Shown piece after piece: positions 13,801 through 25,890 of a DNA stretch of 64,000 nucleotides. This DNA comes from Acridotheres tristis (lineage: Eukaryota > Chordata > Aves > Passeriformes > Sturnidae). Location of the stretch: contig CM072891.1 of assembly GCA_037013685.1 (NCBI GenBank), positions 3,944,501 to 4,008,500 of the forward strand. The letters are read 5' to 3'. Both the position numbers and the translations under genes were made by a program. Position 1 is the first letter of the stretch; each line of letters begins with the position of its first letter. The notes under the pieces were generated by a model. The model worked only from the letters and a program-made list of their open reading frames with translations, had not been told where the DNA came from and did not search any database.

Positions 13801-15070
13801 AATTGAATGCAATGTGCAATTAGAAAGTGGACATTTCCTCTTGTCCTAGTGAATAACATAAGGATCTTGTATTCCATTTTGGTTCACAACACCTGTGATG
13901 AATTATTTGTAAATGCAATGAATAACATTACTAGGAACATGTCAAATTATACGTTGATAATGAATTTTTGGATGCATCTGCTATGTAATTGTTCCCAGCG
14001 GATGTGTGTTCATCTTCACCTGGCATTATTTTCCTGATTTTGGGGTTTGTTTTTTATTATGCATTTTCATTTTTATCATAATTGTTACAGTGATCCCTGT
14101 TCCTTTGTTCTAATCAGGTCCCTTTGATGGTGTTGCACATTCTAAACAAAAGAGGAGGGGAAAACACACCAGGCTATTGGCAAAACAAAACACTGGCCTT
14201 TATTTGTGACTTTCTAAGTGCCTGCTTGGCCTCAGAAGGTTGGGTGGTGTTGACAGGGACCAGTTGTTTCCCTGAATGCATCTGCCAGCTGCTCCAGGCG
14301 TGTGTTCTGCAGAATAGGAGGTGAATAAACACTAAAGCTGCTCTGCTGACAGACAGGTACATGCTGCTTTTACTAAGTGCATCTGAGACTTTTCTTAAAA
14401 AGGTAAATAAAGCGAATTAGTAGCATAGGATGCTATGTTTTTTCACAACACTCTGTTATACAGAAATGCTTACAATGAAAATATCTGTCATCAGTTTATG
14501 GATTTAGTAAGCAATCCTACATTAATTGTGTTTATGCAAACTTTCTGTATAATGTACAGTTCTCATGCAGAGGTCATTTTTACTTTACAGAGTATACTTG
14601 TCTCTCAACACGAGTAATTTCAAAAAGCTGTCAAAATCAACTGATCAAATACTGGATATATGAGTGCAGAACTCAGGCTTTTATTAAAATTTTACCTTTC
14701 TTTGTGATTCGGTAAATCATTTACAGCATCTGCCTGAGACCGATTTCCACTCTGAAATATTTGCTCTGCACTTTACACCCTTTTGAATTCTATATTGGTA
14801 TATCCAGCAGCTGATATTTCTGTTTCACTGGGTTGTGGATTGAACTACATGAGCAATTTTAGCCACTGTGAAAAGAACAGTTTGGTTCTAGTCTTTTCCA
14901 GATGTTCAGGATATCTGTTCTAGGATTTTCGAGATAAAGGAAATAATTGAGCTTCATATCTAGATTTGATTTTCTCCTTGCCCTGAATTGACAGGGATAG
15001 GTTTCTCCCTATGAGAAAAATCTACAGAAATTAAAAAAAAAATCTTAATTAAAAAAATGAAACCCAGAGC
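10808..15070. other. Noncoding stretch with minor repeats
   Basis: The only structures I can name are a 7-bp unit (AAATTTC) repeated three times plus a partial copy at 11766-11790, and a perfect inverted repeat at 12311-12329 (9-bp arms GAAATGTCA and TGACATTTC around one base). Frames of up to about 100 codons, such as 11810-12121 on the minus strand, are unrecognised. The patch at about 14060-14330 is of mixed composition and could be constrained noncoding DNA, unverified. Confidence 0.45.
11766..11790 (+). repeat. Heptamer AAATTTC, 3.5 tandem copies
   Basis: Three consecutive exact copies of AAATTTC are followed by AAAT. It is a very short tandem array with no other features. Confidence 0.9.
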
Positions 15071-15198
15071 CTCTTCTCTTCTCTTCTCTTCTCTTCTCTT
15101 CTCTTCTCTTCTCTTCTCTTCTCTTCTCTTCTCTTCTCTTCTCTTCTCTTCTCTTCTCTTCTCTTCTCTTCTCTTCTCTTCTCTTCTCTTCTCTTCTC
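15071..15198. repeat. Pentanucleotide microsatellite (CTCTT)n, about 25 units
   Basis: A pure 128-bp run of CTCTT, with pyrimidines on the plus strand and purines on the minus strand. It differs from the array at 1201-1409 by one base per unit (T for C) and is equally uninterrupted. The frame running 15057-15278 through it reads a Leu/Phe/Ser repeat and is an artefact of the array. Its purity suggests recent expansion and likely length polymorphism. Confidence 0.98.
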
Positions 15199-15299
15199 AA
15201 TACTCATTGGTATTCGAAATTTTAAAAATGTCTTTAAACATTTGTAGACAGGCTACATTCAGCCTGACAGTTCCATGAGGTCTCATTATAATAATTTAT

Positions 15300-15415
15300 G
15301 AGAATCATAGAATTGCAGAGTTATGCTTATTGGAAGCAACCATAAAGATCAGCTAGTTCCCACTCCCTTATCATGGGCAGGACACAAGATAGGCAGGGCA
15401 GGGACATAAGATGCT
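15300..15415 (-). mobile_element. CR1 LINE, 3'-end fragment
   Basis: Read on the plus strand it starts AGAATCATAGAATTGCAGAG and continues through matches to the usual 'AAAGATCA-CTAGTT-CC-CTCCC-ATGGGCAGG' order. This is the reverse complement of the terminal region of avian CR1 retrotransposons, so the element is on the minus strand with its 3' end at the left. It is only about 115 bp long, heavily 5'-truncated as most CR1 copies are, and moderately diverged, with a small internal duplication near its inner edge. The family is recognised from memory; the subfamily cannot be assigned. Confidence 0.8.
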
Positions 15416-15685
15416 GTTCTTAAAAAAAGAAAAAAATTCTAAATGTTTGGCACTGTGAAAGGTGATATAATCTGAAGGTAAAATACAACTGGTCTCTTTA
15501 ATCTCTGGGAAATGTTTGTATTCAGAATAAATTTAAACTATTTTTCCCCCAGCATTTCAACATCAGTCTCCCTGCATGCAGCACAGCATGCAGCTACAAA
15601 GTATGTACCAAGATTTTTGCTTTAATTGTGAATGTGAAAAATAAACTTAGCATTACATCACCAACATTAGTTTGCAGTAATTTTT

Positions 15686-15721
15686 ACAAACATGTCTACA
15701 AACAGGTCTACAAACATGTCT
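15686..15721 (+). repeat. 12-bp unit in three tandem copies
   Basis: ACAAACATGTCT, ACAAACAGGTCT and ACAAACATGTCT lie head to tail; the middle copy has a single change. It is a short tandem duplication of otherwise unique sequence. Confidence 0.92.
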
Positions 15722-17994
15722 TCAAAAAGAGCACTGCATGAATGCAGATTATATTGCATTTATTCACATTAAATAATTAGAAAGTGAGCATTAAATTGAC
15801 AGTAATGTAGAAATGTGTTTATTTATAAGGCTTAATAGCTGCAGTATCATATCAATACTTTGTACAAGGACAGAACCTCTTAACAAGGAGTATTTTCAAA
15901 AACGTTAATGAGCTAAATGTTAGGGTCACATGGAACCAAATTTTTCTCTTTATTATGATAGCCTGAGCTAAGGAAATGGATGCATTTAACCTCATAGTTA
16001 CTTCATGAACAGTGGGAGCAGAATCCAGTCAAATATGAGCTGTTAATATCAATGCTTTATAGATATATTGTAATTGAATTTGATTTGTACTTATAGAATA
16101 TGTTTACATTTCGCATACAGACATAATTGTTTTTCTCTTCACTATCATTTCATGTCAGTAGGTCTAATATAATCAACAATGAAAATATCTGTTCACCATG
16201 ATTTAGTAAAACACACCAGCTCTTCCTATTTAAATCTGGACTTTGAATTTCTTTGAAAAAAAAGATTACAGCTACTGTCTGATGTGTATTTGGAATTTAG
16301 CCCAAATTGCAGCAATAGGCATACATAGCAAAATATTTAATTTAATCATTCATTGGTCTAATATCTATGTTCCTCCTCTGATCCTGCAAATTTCTAACGA
16401 GGCAGTTGAACATCCTCAATTTTTGTTCCTCTGGGATTTTTTCATCTGTCAAGAGAATTTTGCCCAACTATATCCAAAAAAATTATGAAAATGGAATTCA
16501 AGTATCTTAGCTTATAAAAGCTATAATAAAATAAATGCCACTTTCTTCATTATGTTAAACCAATTAAATCTAATTTCGCTTCTGTTTCCATACATAAGCA
16601 ACAGCTGTACGTGCCATCCATTGATAATTAATTGCTTCCAACTGCCTGCCAATGAGTATTTCTTTAAATCAGTGACACAGCACACCACCAGCCTCCAAGT
16701 ACACCAGGACACATCAGATCATGCAACATGTGTGACATACCATAAGGCATATGGTTCTGCATGTACAGAGGAGCATCACATGCTCCTGCAGCCAGTGCCC
16801 TGGGCTGCAGAATGGCCACTGACACCACGGGGTTTGGCACACAAACTGCCCATAGGTCATCCCACAGGTTTGCCTGGCCTAACAGCTAAGATGTACAGCA
16901 CCTTTCCACAGTGCTGCCAAACACAGCCTCCTTCAATCAGCAGGCAGATAGTGCTTTGGAAAAGGGGCTTGCCATTGGAGAATGGATACAGTAAATTATT
17001 TTCTTTAAGAAGAGGACACATAGCCAAAGAGCCTACAACTATAACTGAATTGTGTCTGATCTGGGTTGTTATAGAAATGAGTTTCTGTGACCCAGAGACA
17101 GCAAGGTAGCCATGTGGCTTATAGTTAATAGTATATAAATTTTTATTCTTTTTTTTCCTGTTTGAAAAGTTTGTCACAAAGATTTCATGTGACAAGAGGT
17201 TTTTTCTGAAGATATTTGAGGAGGAGGTCAGGTGGCAGCCGGAAAAAGCTTTTGTTGTTTACACTTGAAGTTCAAAAGAAGTAGTGTGTGTGCCAAGCCT
17301 TTGTAAAAGCAAACTATAAACAAACATTTTTCAGTGAAAAGTGAAAGAAAATGCAAAATGTAAAAAAGGTACATTGGTTTTTCAGGCTTAAACCATCGAG
17401 TTAAGTTTTTACTCTCTCTATTCTGACATGGTTTTCTTTACTTGGATTTTCAAGTTTTGTTTTCTGTATGTATAGATATGAGTCCAACTTTTAAAACTGT
17501 GTGCATATGAAAGAGAGGAGAGCAGACCTGGTGTCCAGTGTACTTAATGTACTCTGATCTGAAGTAGAAGAGAAAAAACTAAAGCATCTGTAACTATGCA
17601 AATGTAACACTTGGGTAAATGAGAAGCAAGTTAGACATCAATATAATCAAGACATGTTAAAGACATTAAAAGCCCCATGATCAAAACACCCCAGTGTTCT
17701 GCCTCTGAAAGCACCACGGGTGACATTATGGACAACACACAAGCCCACAGCTTTCTACAGTCAATTCCCCTCATACTCTCCCAATTGGCAGAACTGCTGC
17801 ATTAAGGGATATTAGAAGGCAGGTGCCTGCCTAGTCTGTGTAAGAGTCATTCATGGACCTGTTGTTTTTCTTACTCCTTTCTGAACCTGCTCATACCATC
17901 TGTCCTTCACAGCCTTCTGTGGAAGTAAATCTCTAAAATTATCTAGATTCTGCACAAAGAAGTATTTTCTTTTGTTTGTTCTTTAGATTACATG
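15722..17994. other. Noncoding stretch with an unexplained 185-codon frame
   Basis: No repeat family is recognised. The plus-strand frame 16552-17109 (185 codons) is the longest in the window that no repeat explains. Its first part is AT-rich; its middle (about 16740-16960) is GC-richer and less simple. The translation has scattered Cys and His but no motif, signal peptide or membrane segment that I recognise. An antisense frame (16857-17195) overlaps its end. I do not call a gene: a chance frame, or part of a decayed element, is more likely. Confidence 0.35.
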
Positions 17995-19065
17995 TATAGA
18001 ATTTAGTGAGTGGTTCTTGCTCTCATATTGTGTGAAATTTATTTACCAGTTCCACAGCCAGATTATCCACTTGGTAATAAACCACAATTCTCCCCAGATC
18101 TCTCCAATCCCAGGCTTTTATCCTCCTTATAAACAGTTGATCCATCTGCTTGATTATTTTAATTGCGTCCTATGTTCCTACTTCAATTTCATAGCATCTC
18201 TTGAGACAGAGACAAAACTGTACATATACACCAAAATAGTGGGCACACACATTTTTATACAGCAGCAAAATTATGTGCTCTATCTTGTCTGATAAACCTT
18301 TTCTGATAATGTCCTGCATTTTGTTGACTTTGCTTAATACTGCACACTGAGCTTGTGATCTCAGAGACTTGCCAGGGATGAGTCCAAGATACTTTTCCTG
18401 ACTGCTGGATGGTAATTCTGAATTCAGCATCATGAGACACAGCTCAGATTATTCTTCCCCAATGCATTGCCTTAGATTTTTTTATGTTGGATTTCATTTG
18501 ACATAATACTTTTCTGTTTAGTTTCGCTACCTTCCTTCTCAGCTCTGAAGTTCCTTCAGCCAGCTGGCAATGACTTCTGACCACACAAAATAGCTTCATA
18601 TTATCTTAGACTTGGAAATTTCACTGCACACTCTCTTCTCCAGGCCCTTGATGAAAATGTTTAATAAAACCAGTGTCAGTGTCTATCCCTCAGGGACCTC
18701 ACTGCTGAAAATGAAATATTCATTCTGTAAAACAACCAAAGAGCTCTCCTCTTTGCTTTCTATTCTTTAACCAGTTTACAATCTATAAAAGAGACTCTCT
18801 CAACATCTATGGTGGCTGGGTTTCTTTACTAATCCTGTCAAAGGCTTTTAGAAAATCCAAATATTTTATGGCTCCTGTATCCTCTTAATCCATGTGCTTA
18901 CTGACAGGACTTCAGCAGGTTAGAGAGGCTGTATTTCCTGTTGTAGAAGTCATGCTGTTTCTAGACAGTTTCTATCTGTGTGCTCCATGATCACAGTCTT
19001 TATTAGAGTCTACCTTCTTACCAGGAACACATGAAAATGAGCACAGCTCATGATACCTGAAAGGC
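17995..19065 (-). mobile_element. Old CR1 LINE copy with reverse-transcriptase ORF remnant
   Basis: This is a degraded, roughly 1.1-kb CR1 piece on the minus strand, running from the reverse-transcriptase region (right) toward the 3' end (left). The minus frame 18433-18170 is diagnostic. It reads YLGLIPGKSL, then AQCAVLSKVNKMQDIIRKG, then LLLYKNV, then YVQF, which follows the order of the C-terminal ORF2 segment of CR1/L3-type elements. Further right, the plus strand shows the reverse complement of the upstream RT segment ('AAAGGCTTTTAGAAAATCC...', 'GTCATGCTGTTTCTAG'). The catalytic FADD-like site has mutated and the frame is broken by several stops and indels. It is a long-dead insertion, much older than the copy at 58020-58285. 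Ends are approximate. Confidence 0.85.
18170..18433 (-). pseudogene. CR1 ORF2 C-terminal fragment, no longer functional
   Basis: This 87-codon open frame is the surviving in-frame part of the CR1 ORF2 polyprotein in the surrounding element. It corresponds to the segment just after the reverse-transcriptase catalytic core, carrying YLG, AQCA, IIRKG and LLLYK blocks. It has lost the endonuclease and RT catalytic regions, so no activity is expected. The Met that opens the frame is incidental. Confidence 0.8.
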
Positions 19066-22000
19066 TAAATGAAAGATCTGTACATGGTTTTTTTTTGTAA
19101 ATCATGTCATGCACATGCTTTTTGTAATATGTCTGTGGAATACAGCTTTTTAATATCATAAGCATTATTTATTATTACAAATTCATTAAGAATGGAAGTT
19201 TTCTACTTGCCAGTTTTCATACCCTGCTGCAGAATCATTAATTATTCAATAAACTCTGAGGAAGAAGTCAGAATAAAGAGGTATGGACATAGAAAGAGTT
19301 GGGTTGCACGTTATGCTTCCTCCTTGCACTCCAGGTCTTTTCCAGAATGCAATCCTGCACTCTGTCTGGCAATTGGAAATATGCCTTCTTTGTGGATGAC
19401 AAACTCTGGCACCCCTCACTTGTTTTACAGAAGGGCATACTAGCATATTGGTGTTTGTCAATAGCTTTAGCCACTTTATTCTGGTTCTTCTTTAATAATA
19501 CCTCTAAAATATTTTTATAAAAATTATAATTACAAGTAGGCAGTATTCCTGCCTACATTTTAGAGCCCACACAGATTTTTGCCTTGGCACTTCAAACACC
19601 AAGTTCAGTGTTTCATCTTTGGTACAATCAATAAGACAAATGCCTGACCTTCCCTAGTCAAGGCTCTAAAATACTTGTCTTCTCAAAACTGCATTTAAAC
19701 CAAAGAACATGATCAATAATTTGGTATTTTGCACGTGTCTATTATGAATATATTAAATACACTGCATATGCACAATAAAAATATACTCACTCCCTATAAA
19801 TTCTATTCTGTGTATACATCTAAACCACAGCAATTTAGTTATTTACTGGGTACTACAAGAGCTATAAAATGCCACTTTCTAAGAACACAACTGAGGCTTA
19901 AGTCAGCATTTTTATGATATCATCTGTACTGGGAAAACATTAAAGGCTCAATATTTAATAAACATAATAAACATCCCCATGAAACAAATTGTTCATAAAC
20001 TACCTGTTTAATTTTTCAGGGCTCCTGAACCACATATTTTCTTATTAGTTGTGAGCCTGCTGGGTTGCAGGATAGATAGGGCCTGTCAGGGATAGAATAT
20101 AATGTAGCGGTTTTATGAATTATTTCTGTGAGGAAAAGCCTATTACAGCTGACAAGAGGATGATGATATTAGCCCATCATCATTCAGATGGCACCACCCT
20201 TCCCCCTTTCATCCATCAGACCTCTTGTATGGAGGCTGAAAGCCATAGACTCTTTGCATAGCCAACACAAAGACAAATACTGCTCTTTTTCTGCGTCCAT
20301 GAAACATTTAGTATTTCATTTTGAATCATGGCAGATGACAGTAACAAATGGCCTAATGAATCTCCCTTATTGTCCCTTGTGAATCTGAAGATGAGCTAAA
20401 AGTAAAATCTCTGTTTCTTTTTTTGGACATGCTCGTTTGGGATTGAAAGGTTTTCACTGCATTCTAAATAGCATTCCTCAGTAACTGAAAATTAGACCAA
20501 TAAACCAACAAGCAACTTGCAAACCACACAGCTATACCACTGCAGACCATTCTTCACCTTACCAATATTAATTTTGGGAAAGTGCTTCAATCAACTTTGG
20601 CACAATTACTTAAGTCAATATCCAAATGTTAATAAAAGATAATGAAAAACCAATAATAAAACAACATAATGAAGTTCCATATTAGACAACAATAGGAATA
20701 CATCAATGGGCATCGTGAATTCTAGACCAATTTTACCACCTTTTTGTTTTATTTAGAAGAAAATACACTAACAGTGCCCACACTTTCCCACAAGAATATA
20801 TTTAAATTTGTGAGATCAGATGATCTTTATTTGCCCATGCAGGGCATTTTACAGGCAGAAATTAATAATGTGACTAGAAATAGTTTAGTGAGCACTGTGT
20901 CATAAAGACCTTGATCCAGCTTGTCTTTCAGCTGTGTAGGTGATTGTTGCACTTGCATCTACCTCTCTCAGTAACTGTCTTAGGCACAAGCTGGTCCCTG
21001 ACCTGGGTAACTCTGGGCTGTGTGATGGCCCCCATACATTCTTGGCATTCACCCCAGCACAACTGGATCCCACACCTTGTACAAGCCACACTGCCCCTCC
21101 TGTGCTAGTATGGTGTGGCCATGTGCCTTTAATCCCTGGCTGCCTCCCAACTCCAGGTCAGAAATAGAAACGTGAGTGCATTTCCTCAGTGTGTTTTGGT
21201 CACCTTTCAGCAGACACCTGGATAAACAAGTATAGAGGGAGCTGCAGCAAGGTTCACCAATCTGTCTGATGAGGAAACTAAGAGAACAGACTGCATTTAT
21301 CCTATAACATAGGCAGGAAAATTTATTCTCCTTATTCTCATTTATTCTTCACTCTGGCTCCAAGATGTTCTGATATTCTGTACATTCACCTATGACATGA
21401 CTACAGTTGTTGAAGTGCAGCCTCTATGCTCAGTCTTACCAAAGTGGTATATTATGTATATAAAGATTTAAAAAATCATGTTTCCTTCCCTTATCTGAAT
21501 AACTCTTGCCTTCAATTTATATCACTTTTTTTCCCTTTTAAACTGGTTTCGTCTGTCCCAAAACGTTGTGATTCGTTGAGCTTTGCTCTTCAAGAATGTC
21601 TCCTCTGATTCCCTCTCATGCAACACTCTAGCTTTCCTTCAGCAAAGCACAAGAGAGAGGAATGGCAGGAGCTCCTTTTCATTTATTATGAAAAGTTGTG
21701 AAAGTACTTCAGTATCAAATGCTTATTTTGTTTTGGCAGGAAACCTAACCAAAATGGCTTGCTTTATGTAGGAAACTTTTTGCACAGCTTTGTTTGTTTC
21801 TCCTGTAGGCACATGTGCATTTTTGACATGACAGATCATAATGGCTCTTTCAGAGCCATTACAGTTACCAAGTAAATCCTTCTTAGTTCAAGTACATGTA
21901 ATTGATTCCCATAGACTGTAATAGCTCCAAAACCAAGGCAATACCCTTACCAAACATAAAAACAGTGGCAGGACTAATACATAATAGCAGTCAGTTTTTA

Positions 22001-25000
22001 CCACCATAGTACTAGAAAATGATGAAGTGCTAACAACACGGCTTTTTTATTTGCTGATTTTTGGCACAAAAAAAGGGTAATAATTTCATAATATTATGTG
22101 GTATCATTCCTGCATAATCCTGGTAAACCCATAAATCCTCAAATATCACAGTAGTCATCTCAGTCTCCATATGGAACATAAACTAAGGGCTTGTTCATTC
22201 AACTTCTTTGCATACAAATATTCCAGTACAGTTTACTGGGGCAAGTGCCTGTATAGATTTGGGTTTTTTCTTGTAAATTAGGGATGTGGAATAAAAACAG
22301 TTCTCTTCTGCACTCAGAAAGCTTTAGATTTGTATTGCTCATGGAGGAAGTGTGCAAAACCTTCTCCCAAGCAGCCGGCTGAGTAGTGAAATACAGAGCA
22401 GGCATTACATTTTTTCATGTAATTGTCTGCTCTTCAGCATGTCTGATAGATTCAATAAACAGCTCGGCAAGATACATCCCGGCCTTCCTACTGCATAAGG
22501 ATATTCAAAAGGTTAATGTCTTGCTCATGAACATAGATGACCAATGACCCTAAAAGGAAGGAGAGCACCAAATGATATATTGACAAGAAGGGCCATTTTC
22601 TTTCACGTAGAGACAATAGGTGAAGTACAATAAAAACCTCCTACTTATCTTTTTTTTTTTTAATGACTTTTGAAGAAAAGACAAGTTTTTAACAATTTTT
22701 TTTGTTCTGAAAGAGTTTATATTACCACAGAAAAAGGTGCTGTAAACTTCAAGGAGCTAATGTACCCTTTCTAAAGAAGTCTCAGTGGAGATCATAGAAA
22801 TTTCACAACTCCCATATGTTAATAATATCTTTGAATATAAAATCCAAATTAAAAACTGGAGCTGAATAAAATACTTTTGTTAAAAGTAACATTTTGAAAT
22901 GCTGTCAGTAACTATCATAAATATTTGAGAAGTTAATATTTTAATCTTCAACTATAGCTCTGAAAACACTTTTAGTGACAGACAGTGCTTCATTAATAGA
23001 GTTCTGTATGTCTAATTGCTTTAGGCAAAGTGGGTTGCATTATTTTGACACATGACATGCAATTAGTACATGGTCACACGGCTAAAGGAAGATTTTACAC
23101 CTTTTTTCCTTCTACATTCAGAGTGGATAATTAGCATATTTCTTCTGCTTAGAATAATCATCAGAGCCTTAGATCAGAAATTGCCTAATGAGGTAAAATT
23201 CCAGTTGTTGACATTAATACATGTGACATTTTTTTCAGTTGTAAAAGTAAACCTACTGCTGCTATTTCATTTGCTCTTTCCAGCGTATTCCTAAGATTCA
23301 GCTATGGGGAATTTTTTGCATCAAGCCATTGAGTAATCATATATTTTCAACAGAGAGCGGGATGAATGAGGTTTTTATATTTTAGTATATTTACTTGATA
23401 GTGGTACTTTAACAAGATTAAATTTGGCTATAACCTGCAGCTGCTGCAGGTAGACTGCAGTTGTGTTAACAAAAAAAGCAAGCCATGATCACAACATACA
23501 GGTTTCTTCCTTATGAATTTCTTTGATATATTATATATACATATATATACAGAAAATGGGAACTCATTTTGCTCAGCTATAAGACTCACTCTATAGGCTA
23601 TATGCAACAGTCCCATAATGAAAGTTTATCTTTTTGCATAAAAACGTATTTTGATTCTCTTTTGTAGAAAAATAATGAAGATTCATTGCAGATAAGCTGA
23701 TCTAACATAATACACTCAGCCTACAAAAAATGTTTCCCTAAAGGAGAGCTTTTGAAAAATTTTAGAAAAAGATTATTTTTGGTTCTTTTAAGTAGATTTT
23801 TTCCCCTTTTGCATTTAGTGCAATTGCATATAATCACCTTTTACATTAAATTTCTAAATATCATCATATTTAACAGCAAAGGAAGTGGTTTGGATTCTTG
23901 TTTCTTCACTCCTTATTCAGGTAAACTTTCGTCTGAAAAATTTGCATGAGGTGTGAGATCTGCAATTGAGGCAGATTTTCAGGATCTGAATTCTGCCATT
24001 ACCTCTGAGTGTAGAACTCAAAGATTTTCCATAACTACATCAGAGACTTAATGCTGCCTATAACAATGGGCAGATTTAAGCACAAGTTTTTAACTTTTAA
24101 TATCCTGCTATTTAATTAAATACACAGAAGAGAGGAATCACAAACCATGTTCCTGCCTTATTTCATATATTATATTCTCCAGGTTAGAAGCAGTTGTAGG
24201 GTTAGCATTTAACATTGATAGGGAAAAAGGCACACAAACAAAAAAGACACAGGCATTTACCTTTTTTCCCATTAATTGGGAGGCAAATGTGTAAACAACT
24301 TTGCTAATCCCACAGGAAGTATGAGTTTATAGAATGACCTGACTATATCATAGACATTACAGGAGACCAGGATGTCCATTGTGTGTCCATGTTTTCCCCT
24401 TTTGTGTTTTATTATGAATTTAATTGCAAGTGAACAGTACTATGGTAATGGTAATCTTTCCCTTCAGCATAGGTGTCCCTGGCATATTTTTCCTATTTCT
24501 ATTTACCTTGATAGCAACGATTTCTTTAACATCACTTCTTTTATTGCAGCTTTCTACTTCTCTCTTCATGTGTCGCAGTCATATTGATTTTACATCTTTT
24601 TAGATAATCAACAGCTTTTGCTTTAAGAACTCCTTTCAATGCTAGCTCACCTGGCAAAACCTCATAAAAAACTCTAAAAAATAAATAAAAAAAGAATGTA
24701 ACAACCTGCACTTCAGATCATCACGTTTGTGATGAATGGAACTGAATGGAACAGAACAAGGCAAAAAAATAAGTCAATAAAATATGCTAGCAACTGACAG
24801 GGAAATAAATAAAGCAAGTCTCCTCTTTCACTAACTTCGTTTTCCCTTCTTAACTCATTTACAGTGAATAAGGTAGAAGTCTATGAAAAACAGGATAGAA
24901 GAAGAGGAATCCAAAGTCCATTGGTGGCTACTGAATATCGTGCTGATTGTGAAATGTCCACCTCTGACTCCCTGCTCTAATAACAGCTAAATGATTGGAA

Positions 25001-25885
25001 CGTATGTTCCCAGAAGACAAACCTCATACATATACTTACTTTTACTCTTCCCTTATCTTTTTCTGATCATTTATCAGATGGACAAGATGGGCTAGATATT
25101 CTAAAGCAGTCTGACTCTTCTATAGCATGCACTAAATGGTATGTTGGCATTGTTTAGAGGTAAATTTTCTACAGTCTTAAATAGAACAGATAAGCTATTA
25201 TATACGACCATTTCTGCTCTGAACATGTGGCATGTAGCATTATTTTATTAATATATTTTCTGCTATGCCATATGGTAGACATGCATCCCTGATGCTAAAG
25301 GTAGGATTGTACAGAGCTCAGAGAGCTCATGTTAGAGATGGATATGTGTAATACTAACTATTCCATGTGTAACCCACTGAATTTTGGAATTACATTGTGC
25401 TGCTCTCTAAAAGCTTGCAGCTTCTGATAAGAAAAAAAGCTTTTCTAAACTGCATTTACACTTGTGATGAGATTGTGATAGTGGAGTTTAGTGGAAAGAT
25501 GCAATCATTTAGCAGCAAGTTAATGAGAAACCAAATGTCCACAGATTATGTTAGACTGCCATAATCTACCACATCACAGTAAATCAATGAAGATCTAATT
25601 GGCAAACAGCAGTATGCAGGAAATCAGAAACACCAGAGAGGGAATCTTTGACATTTTTGTTTAATCATACGTTCACTGATCTTACTAATTTTCTAAAAGC
25701 TTGAGAGACTAAATAAAAGAGAATAGAAATTCACAGACTCAACCCAGATGTAGAAATATCCTCACAACTAAAGAAAGATTGCTACAAATTCTCAGAATAG
25801 CCTGAAACCAAACTGAATGCATACCAGCAGGATTTGTTTCAACAAGGCCAACATGAAAAAAAAAAAAGTGTTCAACGTGTTTTAA
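19066..25885. other. Noncoding stretch, no recognisable transposon
   Basis: The sequence is AT-rich with a few GC-richer patches (about 19300-19420 and 20930-21170) where short frames exist on both strands; none is recognised. Small perfect inverted repeats occur at 21839-21861 and 23434-23450. The rest is unique-looking DNA with no gene I can support. Confidence 0.45.
21839..21861. repeat. Perfect 10-bp stem, 3-nt loop inverted repeat
   Basis: TAATGGCTCT, TTC, then AGAGCCATTA: the arms are exact reverse complements. Such a short hairpin can occur by chance in a window of this size. It is too short for a microRNA precursor, and I see no longer complementarity in the flanks. Confidence 0.85.
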
Positions 25886-25890
25886 ATGGT
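25886..25890. repeat. Target-site duplication ATGGT, left copy
   Basis: The five bases ATGGT directly precede the TGCA at which the LTR starts on the plus strand. An identical ATGGT directly follows the other LTR end at 27429-27433. A 5-bp duplication is the usual integration footprint of ERVL-type and many other retroviral integrases. Confidence 0.9.

Noticed and set aside
19192..19520. Overlapping short frames on both strands in a GC-richer patch next to the old CR1
   Set aside because: No peptide recognised on either strand and no continuity with the CR1 reading frame.
21839..21861. Hairpin as a possible microRNA precursor or terminator
   Set aside because: The stem is only 10 bp with a 3-nt loop, too short for a precursor, and this is not prokaryotic DNA.
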